Origin: a beta proteobacterium CB
GTDB lineage: Bacteria; Pseudomonadota; Gammaproteobacteria; Burkholderiales; Burkholderiaceae
Length of the DNA stretch: 64,000 nucleotides
NCBI GenBank assembly: GCA_000342265.1
Contig: CP004348.1
Span: 1,674,001-1,738,000, forward strand
Direction: 5' to 3'
Shown: positions 37,286 through 49,076 of the stretch, piece after piece
Layout: every line of letters begins with the position of its first letter
Position numbering within the stretch: position 1 is the stretch's first letter
The notes under the pieces: model-generated
What the model was told of the DNA's origin: nothing
Database searches by the model: none
The model's input: the letters and a program-made list of their open reading frames with translations, nothing else
Program-made: the position numbers and the translations under genes

Positions 37286-37835
37286 CATGCTTCCATAAAA
37301 CATCTTGGCCGCCTGCCGCGCGATTGAGTACACGCGCCAGTACAAACAAAAGATCAGATAAGCGATTGACGTATTGACGCGGAGCGTCATACAGAGGCTC
37401 CTCCCAACCTAAACGCACAATCGATCTCTCAGCACGTCTGCAGACTGTGCGACAGACGTGAGCCTGAGCTGCTGCACGAGTACCACCTGGAAGAATGAAT
37501 TCAGTCAAAGGGGGCAAAGTCGCATTGTATTTTTCTAGCCAGGTATCTAACTGGGCTACGTGCTCTGGTTTGAGCAAGGTGTAATTGGGAATACAAAGCT
37601 CGCCACCCAAATCAAATAGGTCATGCTGCACCTGCAAAAATAAGACTCTGAGCTCTTCGGCAAGACTCTCCGGGATCGATTCAGTCATCAAAACACCGAT
37701 TTCGGAGTTCAACTCATCGACATCACCCATGGCGCAGATGCGCAAATGGTCCTTTTCTACTCGGCTACCATCGCCAAGTCCGGTCATGCCTGCATCACCA
37801 GTTCTGGTGGCTATTTTTGAAAGTCGATTTCCCAT
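37266..37835 (-). CDS. Cob(I)yrinic acid a,c-diamide/cobalamin adenosyltransferase, PduO type
   Basis: PduO-type adenosyltransferases attach the 5'-deoxyadenosyl group of ATP to cob(I)alamin. With the ATG at 37835 the product is 189 residues, close to the family. It has the ATP-binding KIATRTGDAGMTGLGDGSRV (about 6-25), ILPGGTRAAAQAHVCRTVCRRAERSI and the C-terminal NRLSDLLFVLARVLNR. The frame is open to 37964, but the extra part overlaps the divergent glcD and lacks similarity. Only 18 bases separate its start from glcD. Confidence 0.93.
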   Translation of the reverse strand: MGNRLSKIATRTGDAGMTGLGDGSRVEKDHLRICAMGDVDELNSEIGVLMTESIPESLAEELRVLFLQVQHDLFDLGGELCIPNYTLLKPEHVAQLDTWLEKYNATLPPLTEFILPGGTRAAAQAHVCRTVCRRAERSIVRLGWEEPLYDAPRQYVNRLSDLLFVLARVLNRAAGGQDVLWKHEKKETK

Positions 37836-37853
37836 GAAACTAATTATAGGTAA

Positions 37854-39368
37854 ATGGCTAAAATGATTCCTATGAATATGGTGACCCCACCCCCCGAACT
37901 CGCGGCTATTACCGCCCTTCAATCCAAATTGGTGTCGGCCCTGCGCCCCATCCTCCCAGAGCATGCCTTGCTATGGGAACCTGAAGACACGATCCCCTAT
38001 GAATGTGACGGCCTGGCAGCCTATCGACGCATGCCCTTGGCAGTTGCCCTGCCGGAGACCGAGGAGCAGGTTGCCCAGATTCTGAAGATTTGCTTTGAAA
38101 TGCAGGTGCCTATCGTTCCGCGCGGATCCGGCACTGGCTTATCCGGTGGCGCCATGCCTATTTCGCAGGGTTTAGTGCTCTCATTAGCCAAGCTTAAAAA
38201 GATCATCAGTATTGACCCTTTCACCAGAACTGCAGTTGTACAGCCAGGAGTTCGAAATTTAGCTATCTCTGAAGCAGTTGCCCATCTTGGGCTGTATTAC
38301 GCTCCAGATCCCTCTTCACAGATTGCCTGCTCGATTGGCGGCAATGTAAATGAAAATTCTGGCGGTGTGCACTGCCTCAAATATGGCCTGACACTTCACA
38401 ACGTATTGAAAGTTCGCGGCATTTTGATGAACGGTGAAATCGTGGAATTTGGTAGCCTTGCACCAGACTCTCCGGGACTCGATTTATTGGCTATCGTAAT
38501 GGGCAGTGAAGGCATGCTTGCGGTAGTCACTGAAGTTACTGTGAAGTTAATTGCAAAGCCGAAATTGGCACGCGTCATCATGGCAAGTTTTGATGATATT
38601 GAAAAAGGTGCTGATGCAGTTGCCGCCATCATCGCTGCAGGAATCATTCCTGCTGGACTGGAAATGATGGATAAAGCCACTACTCGTGCAGTAGAAGAAT
38701 TTGTTCATGCGGGCTATGACCTTGAAGCCGAGACCATTCTCCTTTGCGAATCCGATGGCACACCTGAAGAGGTTGCAGAAGAAATTGAGCGCATGACTAA
38801 AGTGCTCGAACAAGCAGGTGCTAGTGGCATTCAGATTTCTCAGAATGAAGCAGAGCGTCTGAAATTTTGGAGTGGTCGTAAAAATGCATTCCCTGCAGCT
38901 GGACGCTTAGCACCCGACTACTACTGTATGGATGGCACCATTCCTCGCAGAAATATTGGCACTCTACTTAGACGTATTCAGGGTATGGAGAAGAAGTATG
39001 GTCTTGCTTGCTTAAACGTATTTCATGCTGGTGATGGGAATATGCATCCACTCATTTTATTTAACGGTGCCGATCAAGAAGAGTGGCACCGCGCTGAAGA
39101 ATTCGGTACTGAAATTTTAGAAGCCTGTGTTGAGCTCGATGGGACGATTACCGGTGAGCATGGCGTGGGGATTGAAAAGATCAATTCGATGTGTGTTCAA
39201 TTCGGCGAAGGTGAACGTGAATCTTTCTGGGGCGTTAAGGCGGCATTTGATCCCGAGCGATTATTAAATCCCGATAAGGCTATCCCCACACTAAATCGCT
39301 GCGCTGAATATGGTCGTATGCGCATTAGTGGCGGCAACCTACCGCACCCAGAGTTGGAGCGCTTCTAA
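37854..39368 (+). CDS. glcD: Glycolate oxidase FAD-linked subunit GlcD
   Basis: GlcD is the FAD-binding, substrate-oxidising subunit of the membrane-associated glycolate dehydrogenase that turns glycolate into glyoxylate. The 504-residue product has the PCMH-type FAD region VPIVPRGSGTGLSGGAMPI, the CSIGGNVNENSGGVHCLKYG stretch, and a C-terminal HAGDGNMHPLILFN and GTITGEHGVGIEK with the conserved His residues. Start choice among three ATG codons (37854, 37863, 37872) is not decided by any clear Shine-Dalgarno. It heads a tight glcDEF-yggS-proC series. Confidence 0.95.
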   Translation: MAKMIPMNMVTPPPELAAITALQSKLVSALRPILPEHALLWEPEDTIPYECDGLAAYRRMPLAVALPETEEQVAQILKICFEMQVPIVPRGSGTGLSGGAMPISQGLVLSLAKLKKIISIDPFTRTAVVQPGVRNLAISEAVAHLGLYYAPDPSSQIACSIGGNVNENSGGVHCLKYGLTLHNVLKVRGILMNGEIVEFGSLAPDSPGLDLLAIVMGSEGMLAVVTEVTVKLIAKPKLARVIMASFDDIEKGADAVAAIIAAGIIPAGLEMMDKATTRAVEEFVHAGYDLEAETILLCESDGTPEEVAEEIERMTKVLEQAGASGIQISQNEAERLKFWSGRKNAFPAAGRLAPDYYCMDGTIPRRNIGTLLRRIQGMEKKYGLACLNVFHAGDGNMHPLILFNGADQEEWHRAEEFGTEILEACVELDGTITGEHGVGIEKINSMCVQFGEGERESFWGVKAAFDPERLLNPDKAIPTLNRCAEYGRMRISGGNLPHPELERF

Positions 39369-40513
39369 TGCCAACAACTAACAATATGCATATTGATTTA
39401 TTTCGCGAACAAATTCTGGCGGCGGCCAAAGACAAAACGCCTTTATCGATTGAAGGCGGTGGCACGAAGTCTTGGTACGGCAATCCGAATTCCTATCCCA
39501 AGTTAGATACACGTCCCTACTCTGGCATCCTAGAGTATCAACCTGAAGAACTCGTCATTACAGCTTGTGCAGGCACTCCGTTAAAGGAAATTGAAGCAGC
39601 TCTAGCCGAGAAGAATCAGGTGCTCGCATTTGAGCCTCCCCACTTCGGTGAGGCCGCTACCTTTGGTGGAGCGATTGCTGCAGGCTTAGCGGGTCCAGGC
39701 CGCATTAGCGCTGGTAACTTACGTGACTTTGTTCTAGGCGCACGCATCCTGGATGGTAAAGGTCAGGGCTTATCGTTTGGCGGCAAGGTCATGAAGAACG
39801 TTGCTGGCTATGATATTTCACGTTTATTGCCTGGATCCATGGGAACCTTATCGCTGTTACTCGAGGCTTCTGTAAAAGTATTACCAAGGCCAGCAGCGAC
39901 TACAACTCTGCGCTGCCAGATCCCCCAAGAAAAAGCCTTACGGGTTTTAAATGAATGGGCCGGGCAACCAATACCACTATCAGCAAGTTGCTGGATTGGT
40001 AAATCAGGACAAGATGGTGAGCTGAATATTCGTTTAGCAGGGGCGCTTGCAGCAGTTAAAGCTGCTATTCCTCTAATGAATGCCGCTATTGGTGCTGTTG
40101 AATTAGATCCAGCAGTTGCGCAGACGTTTTGGACTGACTTACGCGAACAGCGCTTAGCTGTTTTCACAAACCTACAGAACAATGACACGCTCTATCGTTT
40201 AGCCCTGCCAGCTGCCTGTGGACAATTGGCTCTTGAAAATACGAGTGGGGACATTGTTTTGGAGTGGCATGGTCAGCAGCGCTGGATTCAAGCACCTAGT
40301 GATGATGCAACTTTTGCATCCCTCAAAGCTGTAGCCCATGCCCATGGCGGACATGCAACTCGGTTTAAACAAGGAAGCAATGTTGACCCAAGCAATCAAC
40401 GATTTACCCTTCTGAGTGAACAAGCGCACTCAACTGCTTTAGAGGCAGTACAAGCACGCCTAAGAGCCGCCTTTGATCCAGCAGGCGTATTTGCTACTTC
40501 ACGCCTTCCTTAA
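39368..40513 (+). CDS. glcE: Glycolate oxidase subunit GlcE
   Basis: GlcE is the second FAD-domain subunit of glycolate dehydrogenase. The 381-residue product has LSIEGGGTKSWYG near the N-terminus, GATFGGAIAAGLAGPGRISAG (here EAATFGGAIAAGLAGPGR) and the GKVMKNVAGYDISRLLPGSMGTL block. The start overlaps the glcD stop as TAATG, so coupling is likely. The mid region (about 180-260) is the variable FAD-linked oxidase C domain. Confidence 0.95.
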   Translation: MPTTNNMHIDLFREQILAAAKDKTPLSIEGGGTKSWYGNPNSYPKLDTRPYSGILEYQPEELVITACAGTPLKEIEAALAEKNQVLAFEPPHFGEAATFGGAIAAGLAGPGRISAGNLRDFVLGARILDGKGQGLSFGGKVMKNVAGYDISRLLPGSMGTLSLLLEASVKVLPRPAATTTLRCQIPQEKALRVLNEWAGQPIPLSASCWIGKSGQDGELNIRLAGALAAVKAAIPLMNAAIGAVELDPAVAQTFWTDLREQRLAVFTNLQNNDTLYRLALPAACGQLALENTSGDIVLEWHGQQRWIQAPSDDATFASLKAVAHAHGGHATRFKQGSNVDPSNQRFTLLSEQAHSTALEAVQARLRAAFDPAGVFATSRLP

Positions 40514-40521
40514 ATCTTTAT

Positions 40522-41802
40522 ATGCAAACTCAACTCGCCCCCCAATTCGCTAATACCCCTGAGGGTATTGAGGCTGCCAGAATTCTTGGTAAATGCGTGC
40601 ACTGCGGCTTCTGCACCGCTACTTGTCCTACTTATCAAATTTTGGGTGATGAACTCGATGGCCCACGTGGTCGTATCTATCTCATCAAACAAATGGCTGA
40701 GGGGCAAGTACCAACTGAAAAAACGCGGATGCATTTAGACCGCTGCCTAACTTGCCGCAATTGCGAAAGCACTTGTCCAAGCGGCGTGCAATACGGCAAC
40801 CTGGTAGATATTGGTCGCAAGTGGGCAGAAGAAAACACCCACGAGCGCCCCTTTGGTCAGCGCCTAACCCGCTGGGCTCTCAAAGAAGGCTTAACGAGCC
40901 CTAAATTATTTAATTCCGCAATGGCGATTGGTCGCTTAGTTCGCCCACTGATGCCGAATGGTATCCAGCGCAAGATTCCCGAAGTTAAAAATAAAGCCTT
41001 AACTGGCAATACCGATCCATATGCAAGGCCCCAGGCTAGCCACTCTCGCAAGATGCTATTACTCGAGGGATGCGTTCAACCTGGCATGCTGCCAAATATC
41101 AACTCAGCAACGGCACGTGTTTTAGATGCACTCAAGATTCAATTGATCAGTGCGCCAAACGCTACCTGCTGTGGCGCATTGCGCTACCACCTAAATGATC
41201 AAGCTGGCGGCCTTGATAATGCCAAGCAGAATATTGATGCCTGGTGGCCGCAAGTTGAACAAGGCGTTGAAGCTATTGTCATGACTGCTTCTGGTTGCGG
41301 CGTAATGGTCAAAGACTATGGGCATCTATTTGCAAGCGATCCACAATATGCTGCCAAGGCAAAGGTAATCTCTGATCTCACCAAAGATATTTCAGAAATA
41401 CTGCCCGCACTTCAGGAAGAGCTCATTGCAATAGTGGGCACCGATCCCAAATCTGGCGTGGTGTATCACCCTCCATGCACACTGCAACATGGACAACAAA
41501 TTCGCGGGAAAGTCGAAGGTCTTCTAACTAGCATTGGTATTGGCGTGCGCTTATGTGCTGATAGCCACCTCTGCTGCGGTTCTGCAGGCACCTATTCCGT
41601 AACCCAGCCTGAACTCTCAGAGCGGTTACGCAATAACAAACTGGCTCATCTCAATACTGCTTGCGAAGAGTCTGGTGCAAAAGTGATTGTTTCTGGAAAC
41701 ATTGGCTGCATCACCCACTTACAGCAAGATGACACTCCAGTGCTGCATTGGATTGAGATTGTTGATCAACTCATCAGCCAACAAGGCCAAAGCAAACAAT
41801 GA
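40522..41802 (+). CDS. glcF: Glycolate oxidase iron-sulfur subunit GlcF
   Basis: GlcF carries electrons from GlcDE towards the quinone pool. The 426-residue product has two N-terminal 4Fe-4S motifs: CVHCGFCTATCP (Cys25, 28, 31 and 35) and CLTCRNCESTCP (Cys75, 78, 81 and 85). Two Cys-rich CCG-type domains follow (CCGALRYH at about 215; CCGSAGTY at about 352). All expected ligands are present. The stop overlaps the yggS ATG. Confidence 0.96.
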   Translation: MQTQLAPQFANTPEGIEAARILGKCVHCGFCTATCPTYQILGDELDGPRGRIYLIKQMAEGQVPTEKTRMHLDRCLTCRNCESTCPSGVQYGNLVDIGRKWAEENTHERPFGQRLTRWALKEGLTSPKLFNSAMAIGRLVRPLMPNGIQRKIPEVKNKALTGNTDPYARPQASHSRKMLLLEGCVQPGMLPNINSATARVLDALKIQLISAPNATCCGALRYHLNDQAGGLDNAKQNIDAWWPQVEQGVEAIVMTASGCGVMVKDYGHLFASDPQYAAKAKVISDLTKDISEILPALQEELIAIVGTDPKSGVVYHPPCTLQHGQQIRGKVEGLLTSIGIGVRLCADSHLCCGSAGTYSVTQPELSERLRNNKLAHLNTACEESGAKVIVSGNIGCITHLQQDDTPVLHWIEIVDQLISQQGQSKQ

Positions 41803-42524
41803 GTCAAGTAACTACCAACCTCATGTTGGTAAAGCAAAGGTTAGAGTTAGCAGCGCTAGCAGCCAAACGTGAGCCGGAAGATATTCAACTACTTGCGGTG
41901 AGTAAAACTTTTCCAGCAATAGCAGTTGAGGAAGCCATGCATGCTGGTCAAACTGCCTTTGGTGAGAACTATGTCCAAGAAGGCGTTGAGAAAATTCAAC
42001 AGCTTGCCAAATTACGCCCTTGGCTAGAGTGGCACTTCATTGGGCCACTGCAAAGCAATAAGACACGCGATGTCGCAGAACATTTTGACTGGGTACACAG
42101 TATTGATCGCCTCAAAATTGCCGAGCGTCTTTCAACTCAGCGCGGAGAATTCCATGAAGCAGGAGATCTACAAGTTTGCGTTCAAATTAACGTCAGTGAA
42201 GAAGAATCCAAAAGTGGTTTAGCGCTCGATGAAGTGGAGGCACTTTGCAATGCAATCGCCAAACTACCCCATCTTGCACTTCGCGGACTCATGGCCATCC
42301 CCGCGCCCACCGATGATGTGAGTCAACAGCACCGAGCCTTTGCTGCGATCAGAGAATGCTTTGTCGGGATTAAAGCAAAACACAGCAATGATCTTGGGTA
42401 TGACTTCTTCGATACCCTCTCTATGGGCATGTCAGATGATATGGAGGCTGCAATCGCTGAGGGTAGCACCATGGTTCGTATAGGAAGCGCTATTTTCGGG
42501 AAGCGCGATAAGATAAAAGCATGA
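41799..42524 (+). CDS. yggS: YggS family pyridoxal phosphate homeostasis protein
   Basis: YggS-type proteins (PLPBP) bind pyridoxal phosphate and help keep PLP and amino-acid pools balanced; no enzyme reaction is firmly known. The 241-residue product is an alanine-racemase-like TIM barrel with the PLP lysine in LLAVSKTFP (Lys36), FGENYVQEG, HFIGPLQSNKTRD and SMGMSDDMEAAI. It overlaps both neighbours by ATGA, and pairing with proC is widespread in proteobacteria. Confidence 0.94.
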   Translation: MSQVTTNLMLVKQRLELAALAAKREPEDIQLLAVSKTFPAIAVEEAMHAGQTAFGENYVQEGVEKIQQLAKLRPWLEWHFIGPLQSNKTRDVAEHFDWVHSIDRLKIAERLSTQRGEFHEAGDLQVCVQINVSEEESKSGLALDEVEALCNAIAKLPHLALRGLMAIPAPTDDVSQQHRAFAAIRECFVGIKAKHSNDLGYDFFDTLSMGMSDDMEAAIAEGSTMVRIGSAIFGKRDKIKA

Positions 42525-43381
42525 GCACACAACAAATCAAGCAAAACGCCCACATCACCTTCATTGGCGGCGGCAATATGGGTCGAGCATTAATCAGTGG
42601 ATTGCTGTCCAACGGTTTTGAGGCAAACCAGCTTTCTGTAGTGGAAGCCAATGCCAGCACAGGCCTGCAATTACATCAAGATTTTGGCGTACAGATCATT
42701 GGCGCTTTGGATCAAATTGCTTTTGACTTCTCAAAGAACAATGTTGTGGTCATGGCGATTAAGCCCCAGGATTTCAATGTAGTAGCCAAATCTTTAAGTG
42801 CAAAACTCAAACATGCAACCGCACCAGGCCCGCTCATTCTGAGCATTGCTGCGGGTATTCGCCTTAAAGACATGAGTCGCTGGCTTGATCATGAGCGGTG
42901 TGTACGTGCGATGCCTAATACCCCTGCCCTTATTGGTAAAGGTATCACTGGTTTATTCGCCGATGCCGCAGTCAATACATCCGATCGCGCCTTAGCTGAG
43001 ACTATTTGCAATGCAGTAGGTCAAACCGTCTGGGTTAATCAAGAAAAACTCATGGATGCCGTTACCGCTGTTTCTGGAAGTGGTCCTGCCTATGTCTTTG
43101 CTTTCTTGGAGGCCATGCAATCGAGTGGTGAGAAGCTAGGACTTGATGCAGCTACTGCTCGCAAACTAGCTTACGCCACCTTAGAGGGTGCCACACAGCT
43201 TGCCCATAACTCTGATGAGCATGCAGGCGTACTGCGCGAAAGAGTCACTTCAAAGGGTGGTACCACTGCTGCTGCACTGGATATGCTCAAGCAACTCGAT
43301 TGGCATGGCGCTCTTGAAAAAGCAATTGATGCAGCTAGCCAACGCGGCAAAACTATGGGCGATGAACTAGGTAAGAACTAA
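42521..43381 (+). CDS. proC: Pyrroline-5-carboxylate reductase
   Basis: ProC reduces pyrroline-5-carboxylate to proline with NAD(P)H. The 286-residue product has the Rossmann motif [18 protein letters not shown] (about 12-29), a [14 protein letters not shown] stretch, and the signature [16 protein letters not shown] with [18 protein letters not shown]. It overlaps yggS by ATGA, and its stop overlaps that of the converging ubiA by two bases, an extreme packing. Confidence 0.97.
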   Translation: MSTQQIKQNAHITFIGGGNMGRALISGLLSNGFEANQLSVVEANASTGLQLHQDFGVQIIGALDQIAFDFSKNNVVVMAIKPQDFNVVAKSLSAKLKHATAPGPLILSIAAGIRLKDMSRWLDHERCVRAMPNTPALIGKGITGLFADAAVNTSDRALAETICNAVGQTVWVNQEKLMDAVTAVSGSGPAYVFAFLEAMQSSGEKLGLDAATARKLAYATLEGATQLAHNSDEHAGVLRERVTSKGGTTAAALDMLKQLDWHGALEKAIDAASQRGKTMGDELGKN

Positions 43382-44235
43382 AAGCGAGCTAAACCCAAGA
43401 GGATTCCTAGAAATAGGCATCCCCCCAACCAGTTATTGTGGCGAAAAGCTTTAAAGCAATCCTCGCGCTTGCGAGTGGCTACCAGTTTCAGGTGATACAA
43501 AGCGCAAGCCAAAGCTAGGCACCAACCCACCCAGAAGTAATTATGTAGATTTGCCAGTTGAGCAACCCACACCTGACTCAGAAATAGTACGCCGTAACTC
43601 AGCGCAATTGCGAGAACATCAAAGCGGCCAAAGGTAATGGCTGAAGTACGCAAACCCAAACGCAAATCATCATCGCGATCAACCATAGCGTAAGCCGTGT
43701 CATAAGCAATCGCCCAGAAGATGTTACCTATAAACAAAATCCAAGCTTCTAGCGGAATAAAACCAAGCACTGCTGCATAGGCCATCGGAATTCCAAAGCC
43801 AAAGGCAATACCCAGGACTGCTTGAGGAATCGCAAAAAAACGTTTAGTAAAGGGATAGAGAATCGCAACCGCAAGGGCAAAAAAAGAAAGTTCTTTAGTC
43901 AGGGTATTGAGGGGCTGAATAAGTAAGTAGGCTATTAACGCTAAAGTGGCTGCCACTCCCAATGCTTCCTTCCCAGAAATCTTGCCGCTGGTAATTGGCC
44001 GGTCTCTGGTTCGCAAAACATGGCGATCAAAATTTTGATCCGCGTAATCATTAATAGCGCAACCTGCACTACGCATTAAAAATGTACCCAAGGTAAAAAT
44101 GATGAGCAGATGTAGCTCAGGAAAGCCGCCACTCGCTAACCAAAGTGCCCATAAGGTCGGCCACAACAACAATAGCGTACCGATTGGTTTATCCAAGCGA
44201 ATCAAATAGGCGTAAGCAACAATACGATCACGCAT
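43378..44235 (-). CDS. ubiA: 4-hydroxybenzoate octaprenyltransferase
   Basis: UbiA prenylates 4-hydroxybenzoate in ubiquinone synthesis, within the inner membrane. The 285-residue protein has eight to nine hydrophobic segments and two Asp-rich motifs: [20 protein letters not shown] (about 62-81) and [19 protein letters not shown] (about 177-195). The length fits the family. recG lies 48 bases upstream on the same strand. Its stop overlaps the proC stop. Confidence 0.96.
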   Translation of the reverse strand: MRDRIVAYAYLIRLDKPIGTLLLLWPTLWALWLASGGFPELHLLIIFTLGTFLMRSAGCAINDYADQNFDRHVLRTRDRPITSGKISGKEALGVAATLALIAYLLIQPLNTLTKELSFFALAVAILYPFTKRFFAIPQAVLGIAFGFGIPMAYAAVLGFIPLEAWILFIGNIFWAIAYDTAYAMVDRDDDLRLGLRTSAITFGRFDVLAIALSYGVLFLSQVWVAQLANLHNYFWVGWCLALACALYHLKLVATRKREDCFKAFRHNNWLGGCLFLGILLGLARF

Positions 44236-44283
44236 TAGATAAATAGTCTTTCTTCATTCGCAATCATGCTCATAGCGTAATTA

Positions 44284-46371
44284 TCAAGCTTTTAGAAATT
44301 CTGTACGAGAGCCTAACCAACGTTCGAGATGCCGCTCCACTAAGTCGCCATGCTCAGCTAGCAAACGCTCTGCTGCTATCTGTGCCAACTCGATCAGCCA
44401 CGCATCGCGCTGCAGGTCCACAAACCTTAGCATCGCATCACCAGATTGCTTAGCCCCCAATAACTCACCAGGACCCCGTAGCGATAAATCTCGCTCCGCA
44501 ATCACAAAGCCATCGGAAGTTTCTCGCAAAGTCTGTAAGCGCTCTTTAGCGGCTAAAGATAAGGGCTCTGCATACATGAGAATGCAAACTGAATCCGCCG
44601 AACCGCGCCCTACACGCCCACGCAATTGATGAATTTGCGCATAACCAAAACGTTCGGCATGCTCGATCACCATCAATGCCGCATTAGGCACATCTACCCC
44701 CACCTCAATTACTGTAGTCGCTACAAGCAATTGAATCTCATTAGCTTTAAATGCGGCCATGACCGCTGCCTTCTCATCACTTTTTAATCGACCATGAACC
44801 AAGCCGACCTTGAAATTCGGCAATGCTTGTGTGAGCTGCTCAAAGCTTTCAACCGCTGTTTGCAATTGCAATACCTCTGACTCTTCAATCAAAGGGCAAA
44901 CCCAGTAAGCTTGCAGTCCCTTGGCTAGCCAATCATGCAGACCGCTAATCACCTCATCTCTTCGCGCCGCCTTTACCACTTTGGTGGCAATCGGCTTGCG
45001 ACCCGGAGGCAATTCATCAATCACGGAAACATCTAGATCGGCGTAATAGGTCATCGCTAGAGTGCGAGGGATAGGGGTCGCTGACATCATGAGCTGGTGG
45101 CAATAAAAAAGTTCGGAACCAACCCGCTGTTGAATCTCTAAACGCTGCCTCACACCAAAACGATGTTGCTCATCAATTACTGCTAAACCCAATTTGGCAA
45201 AGCTCACCTTATCTTGAATAAGCGCGTGTGTACCAATAATGAGTTGGGCTTCACCGCTCTCAATCATCTCTTGGGAAAACCTTTTTTCCTTTGCTTTCAA
45301 ACTGCCAGAGAGCCAAGCAATTTTTACTCCTATCGGCTCAAACCACTCCTGCATCTTAAGGTAGTGTTGTTCAGCCAAAATTTCGGTGGGCGCCATGATG
45401 GCGGCTTGATAGCCGTGGTCCATGGCACGCGCAGCAGCCAATGCTGCAATCACCGTTTTCCCACTACCCACATCACCTTGTAATAAGCGATTCATTGGGA
45501 AGGTCTGAGAGAGATCCAGACCAATCTCAGACCAGACGCGCGCTTGAGCGCCAGTCAATTTAAAGGGCAAGACTTTAAGCAAGCCCTCTTCAATGCTGGC
45601 ATTTGCATTGTTTGCCTTACTTGCTTGCCGATCCTTCGTAAAACTAGGGGCGCGCCTTTCTCTACGAATGGCATGAGCCCGTTTTAGAGAAATCTGCTGG
45701 GCAAGCAATTCCTCAAACTGCACGCGGCGCCATGCAGGATGTGTGCGCTCTAGAAGTGATTGGGTATTGGCGTCGGCAGGTGGTTGGTGCAAATAGCAAA
45801 TCGCATCTTGCAACTGTGGCCAATCATTTGTTGGCAAAATTTCTGCCATCAGTTTGGATGGTAAAAATTCCGCCAAACTCTCTTTAAGACTGCTATCCCG
45901 CAAAGCCTGCAAGACCGCCTTGCGAATCATCGTTTGTGAGATGCCCGCACTCGCGGGGTAGACCGGGGTCAAACTTGCCGGTAATGGTGCATCTGGGGTC
46001 ACCGCCCGAACTATGGGGTGAACCATTTCAGGGCCTTGATAACCCTCTCGGACCTCACCGCGGACTCGGATATGGGCACCGACTGCCATTTGCTTTTGCT
46101 GGCTGGGATAAAAATTGAGGAAACGGAGCTGTAGCGAAGCAGTGTCATCTTCAATCGTGACCAAAAGCTGTCTTCTAGGACGAAACGTCACCTGATTTCG
46201 AATCACGACACCCTGGGTCTGAATGGAATGGAACCTTCCCAAGCCCAAAGCTTCCTCGATAGTGAAGAGCTCAGTCTCGTCCTCATAGCGGGATGGCAGG
46301 TGCAAAGCAAGTGCCATAGGGCTGTTTAAACCCATCTTTTCGAGTGCAGTTGGCGGTCGCTTAGTCGTCAT
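44284..46371 (-). CDS. recG: ATP-dependent DNA helicase RecG
   Basis: RecG remodels stalled forks and branched DNA. With the ATG at 46371 the product is 695 residues, near the usual 690. An N-terminal wedge/OB region is followed by Walker A GDVGSGKT near 300, the DEQH box (VIDEQHRFGVRQRL) near 400, SATPIPRTLAMTYY, and the helicase C-terminal part with IEVGVDVPNAALMVIEHAERFG and QLRGRVGRG. The frame is open to 46440, but that part overlaps the divergent queA and lacks similarity. Confidence 0.97.
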   Translation of the reverse strand: MTTKRPPTALEKMGLNSPMALALHLPSRYEDETELFTIEEALGLGRFHSIQTQGVVIRNQVTFRPRRQLLVTIEDDTASLQLRFLNFYPSQQKQMAVGAHIRVRGEVREGYQGPEMVHPIVRAVTPDAPLPASLTPVYPASAGISQTMIRKAVLQALRDSSLKESLAEFLPSKLMAEILPTNDWPQLQDAICYLHQPPADANTQSLLERTHPAWRRVQFEELLAQQISLKRAHAIRRERRAPSFTKDRQASKANNANASIEEGLLKVLPFKLTGAQARVWSEIGLDLSQTFPMNRLLQGDVGSGKTVIAALAAARAMDHGYQAAIMAPTEILAEQHYLKMQEWFEPIGVKIAWLSGSLKAKEKRFSQEMIESGEAQLIIGTHALIQDKVSFAKLGLAVIDEQHRFGVRQRLEIQQRVGSELFYCHQLMMSATPIPRTLAMTYYADLDVSVIDELPPGRKPIATKVVKAARRDEVISGLHDWLAKGLQAYWVCPLIEESEVLQLQTAVESFEQLTQALPNFKVGLVHGRLKSDEKAAVMAAFKANEIQLLVATTVIEVGVDVPNAALMVIEHAERFGYAQIHQLRGRVGRGSADSVCILMYAEPLSLAAKERLQTLRETSDGFVIAERDLSLRGPGELLGAKQSGDAMLRFVDLQRDAWLIELAQIAAERLLAEHGDLVERHLERWLGSRTEFLKA

Positions 46372-46401
46372 CGTTAAAATCCAATACCTGATGGTAATGC
46401 T

Positions 46402-48602
<2,201 letters not shown>

Positions 48603-48724
48603 GAGCCCTAGGGCAGTAAATCAGCCCTCAAAGCCCCATACAGTTTAGAATTGCGGGTTTACGGCTTCGCTTTAAAAGCCTAAAACTGAAGCAGTTTCCA
48701 ATTGGTAATTAATGGAGGTTTTGT

Positions 48725-49051
48725 ATGTGGATTAGTAACGCTTTTGCCCAGGCTCCAGCCGCGGGTGCAGATTCTGGTGGCTTGATGAGCTTCCTTCCCC
48801 TCATTTTGATGTTTGCAGTGCTGTACTTCATCATGATTCGCCCACAAATGAAGCGTCAGAAAGAAACTAAAGCAATGCTTGAGTCTCTTGCTGTTGGCGA
48901 CGAAGTCGTGACGGTTGGCGGCATCATCGGCAAAGTGACTGCATTGAAAGATCAAGTAGTGACTGTTGAAATCTCTGCCGGTACTGAAGTGCAGATGCAA
49001 AAAGGTGCCATCACAACAGTATTGCCAAAAGGCTCACTGAAGTCTGCTTAA
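48725..49051 (+). CDS. yajC: Preprotein translocase subunit YajC
   Basis: YajC is a small accessory protein of the SecDF-YajC complex in the inner membrane. The 108-residue product has one transmembrane helix (about 23-41, within FLPLILMFAVLYFIMIRPQ) followed by the conserved RPQMKRQKE and the cytosolic region with LAVGDEVVTVGGIIGKV. A strong TGGAGGT Shine-Dalgarno lies before the ATG. secD starts 25 bases later. The 122 bases before it hold short inverted repeats (GCCCTAGGGC at 48605-48614) but no clear terminator. Confidence 0.96.
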   Translation: MWISNAFAQAPAAGADSGGLMSFLPLILMFAVLYFIMIRPQMKRQKETKAMLESLAVGDEVVTVGGIIGKVTALKDQVVTVEISAGTEVQMQKGAITTVLPKGSLKSA

Positions 49052-49076
49052 TCAGCTTGTTTAAAAGTATCTCAAT

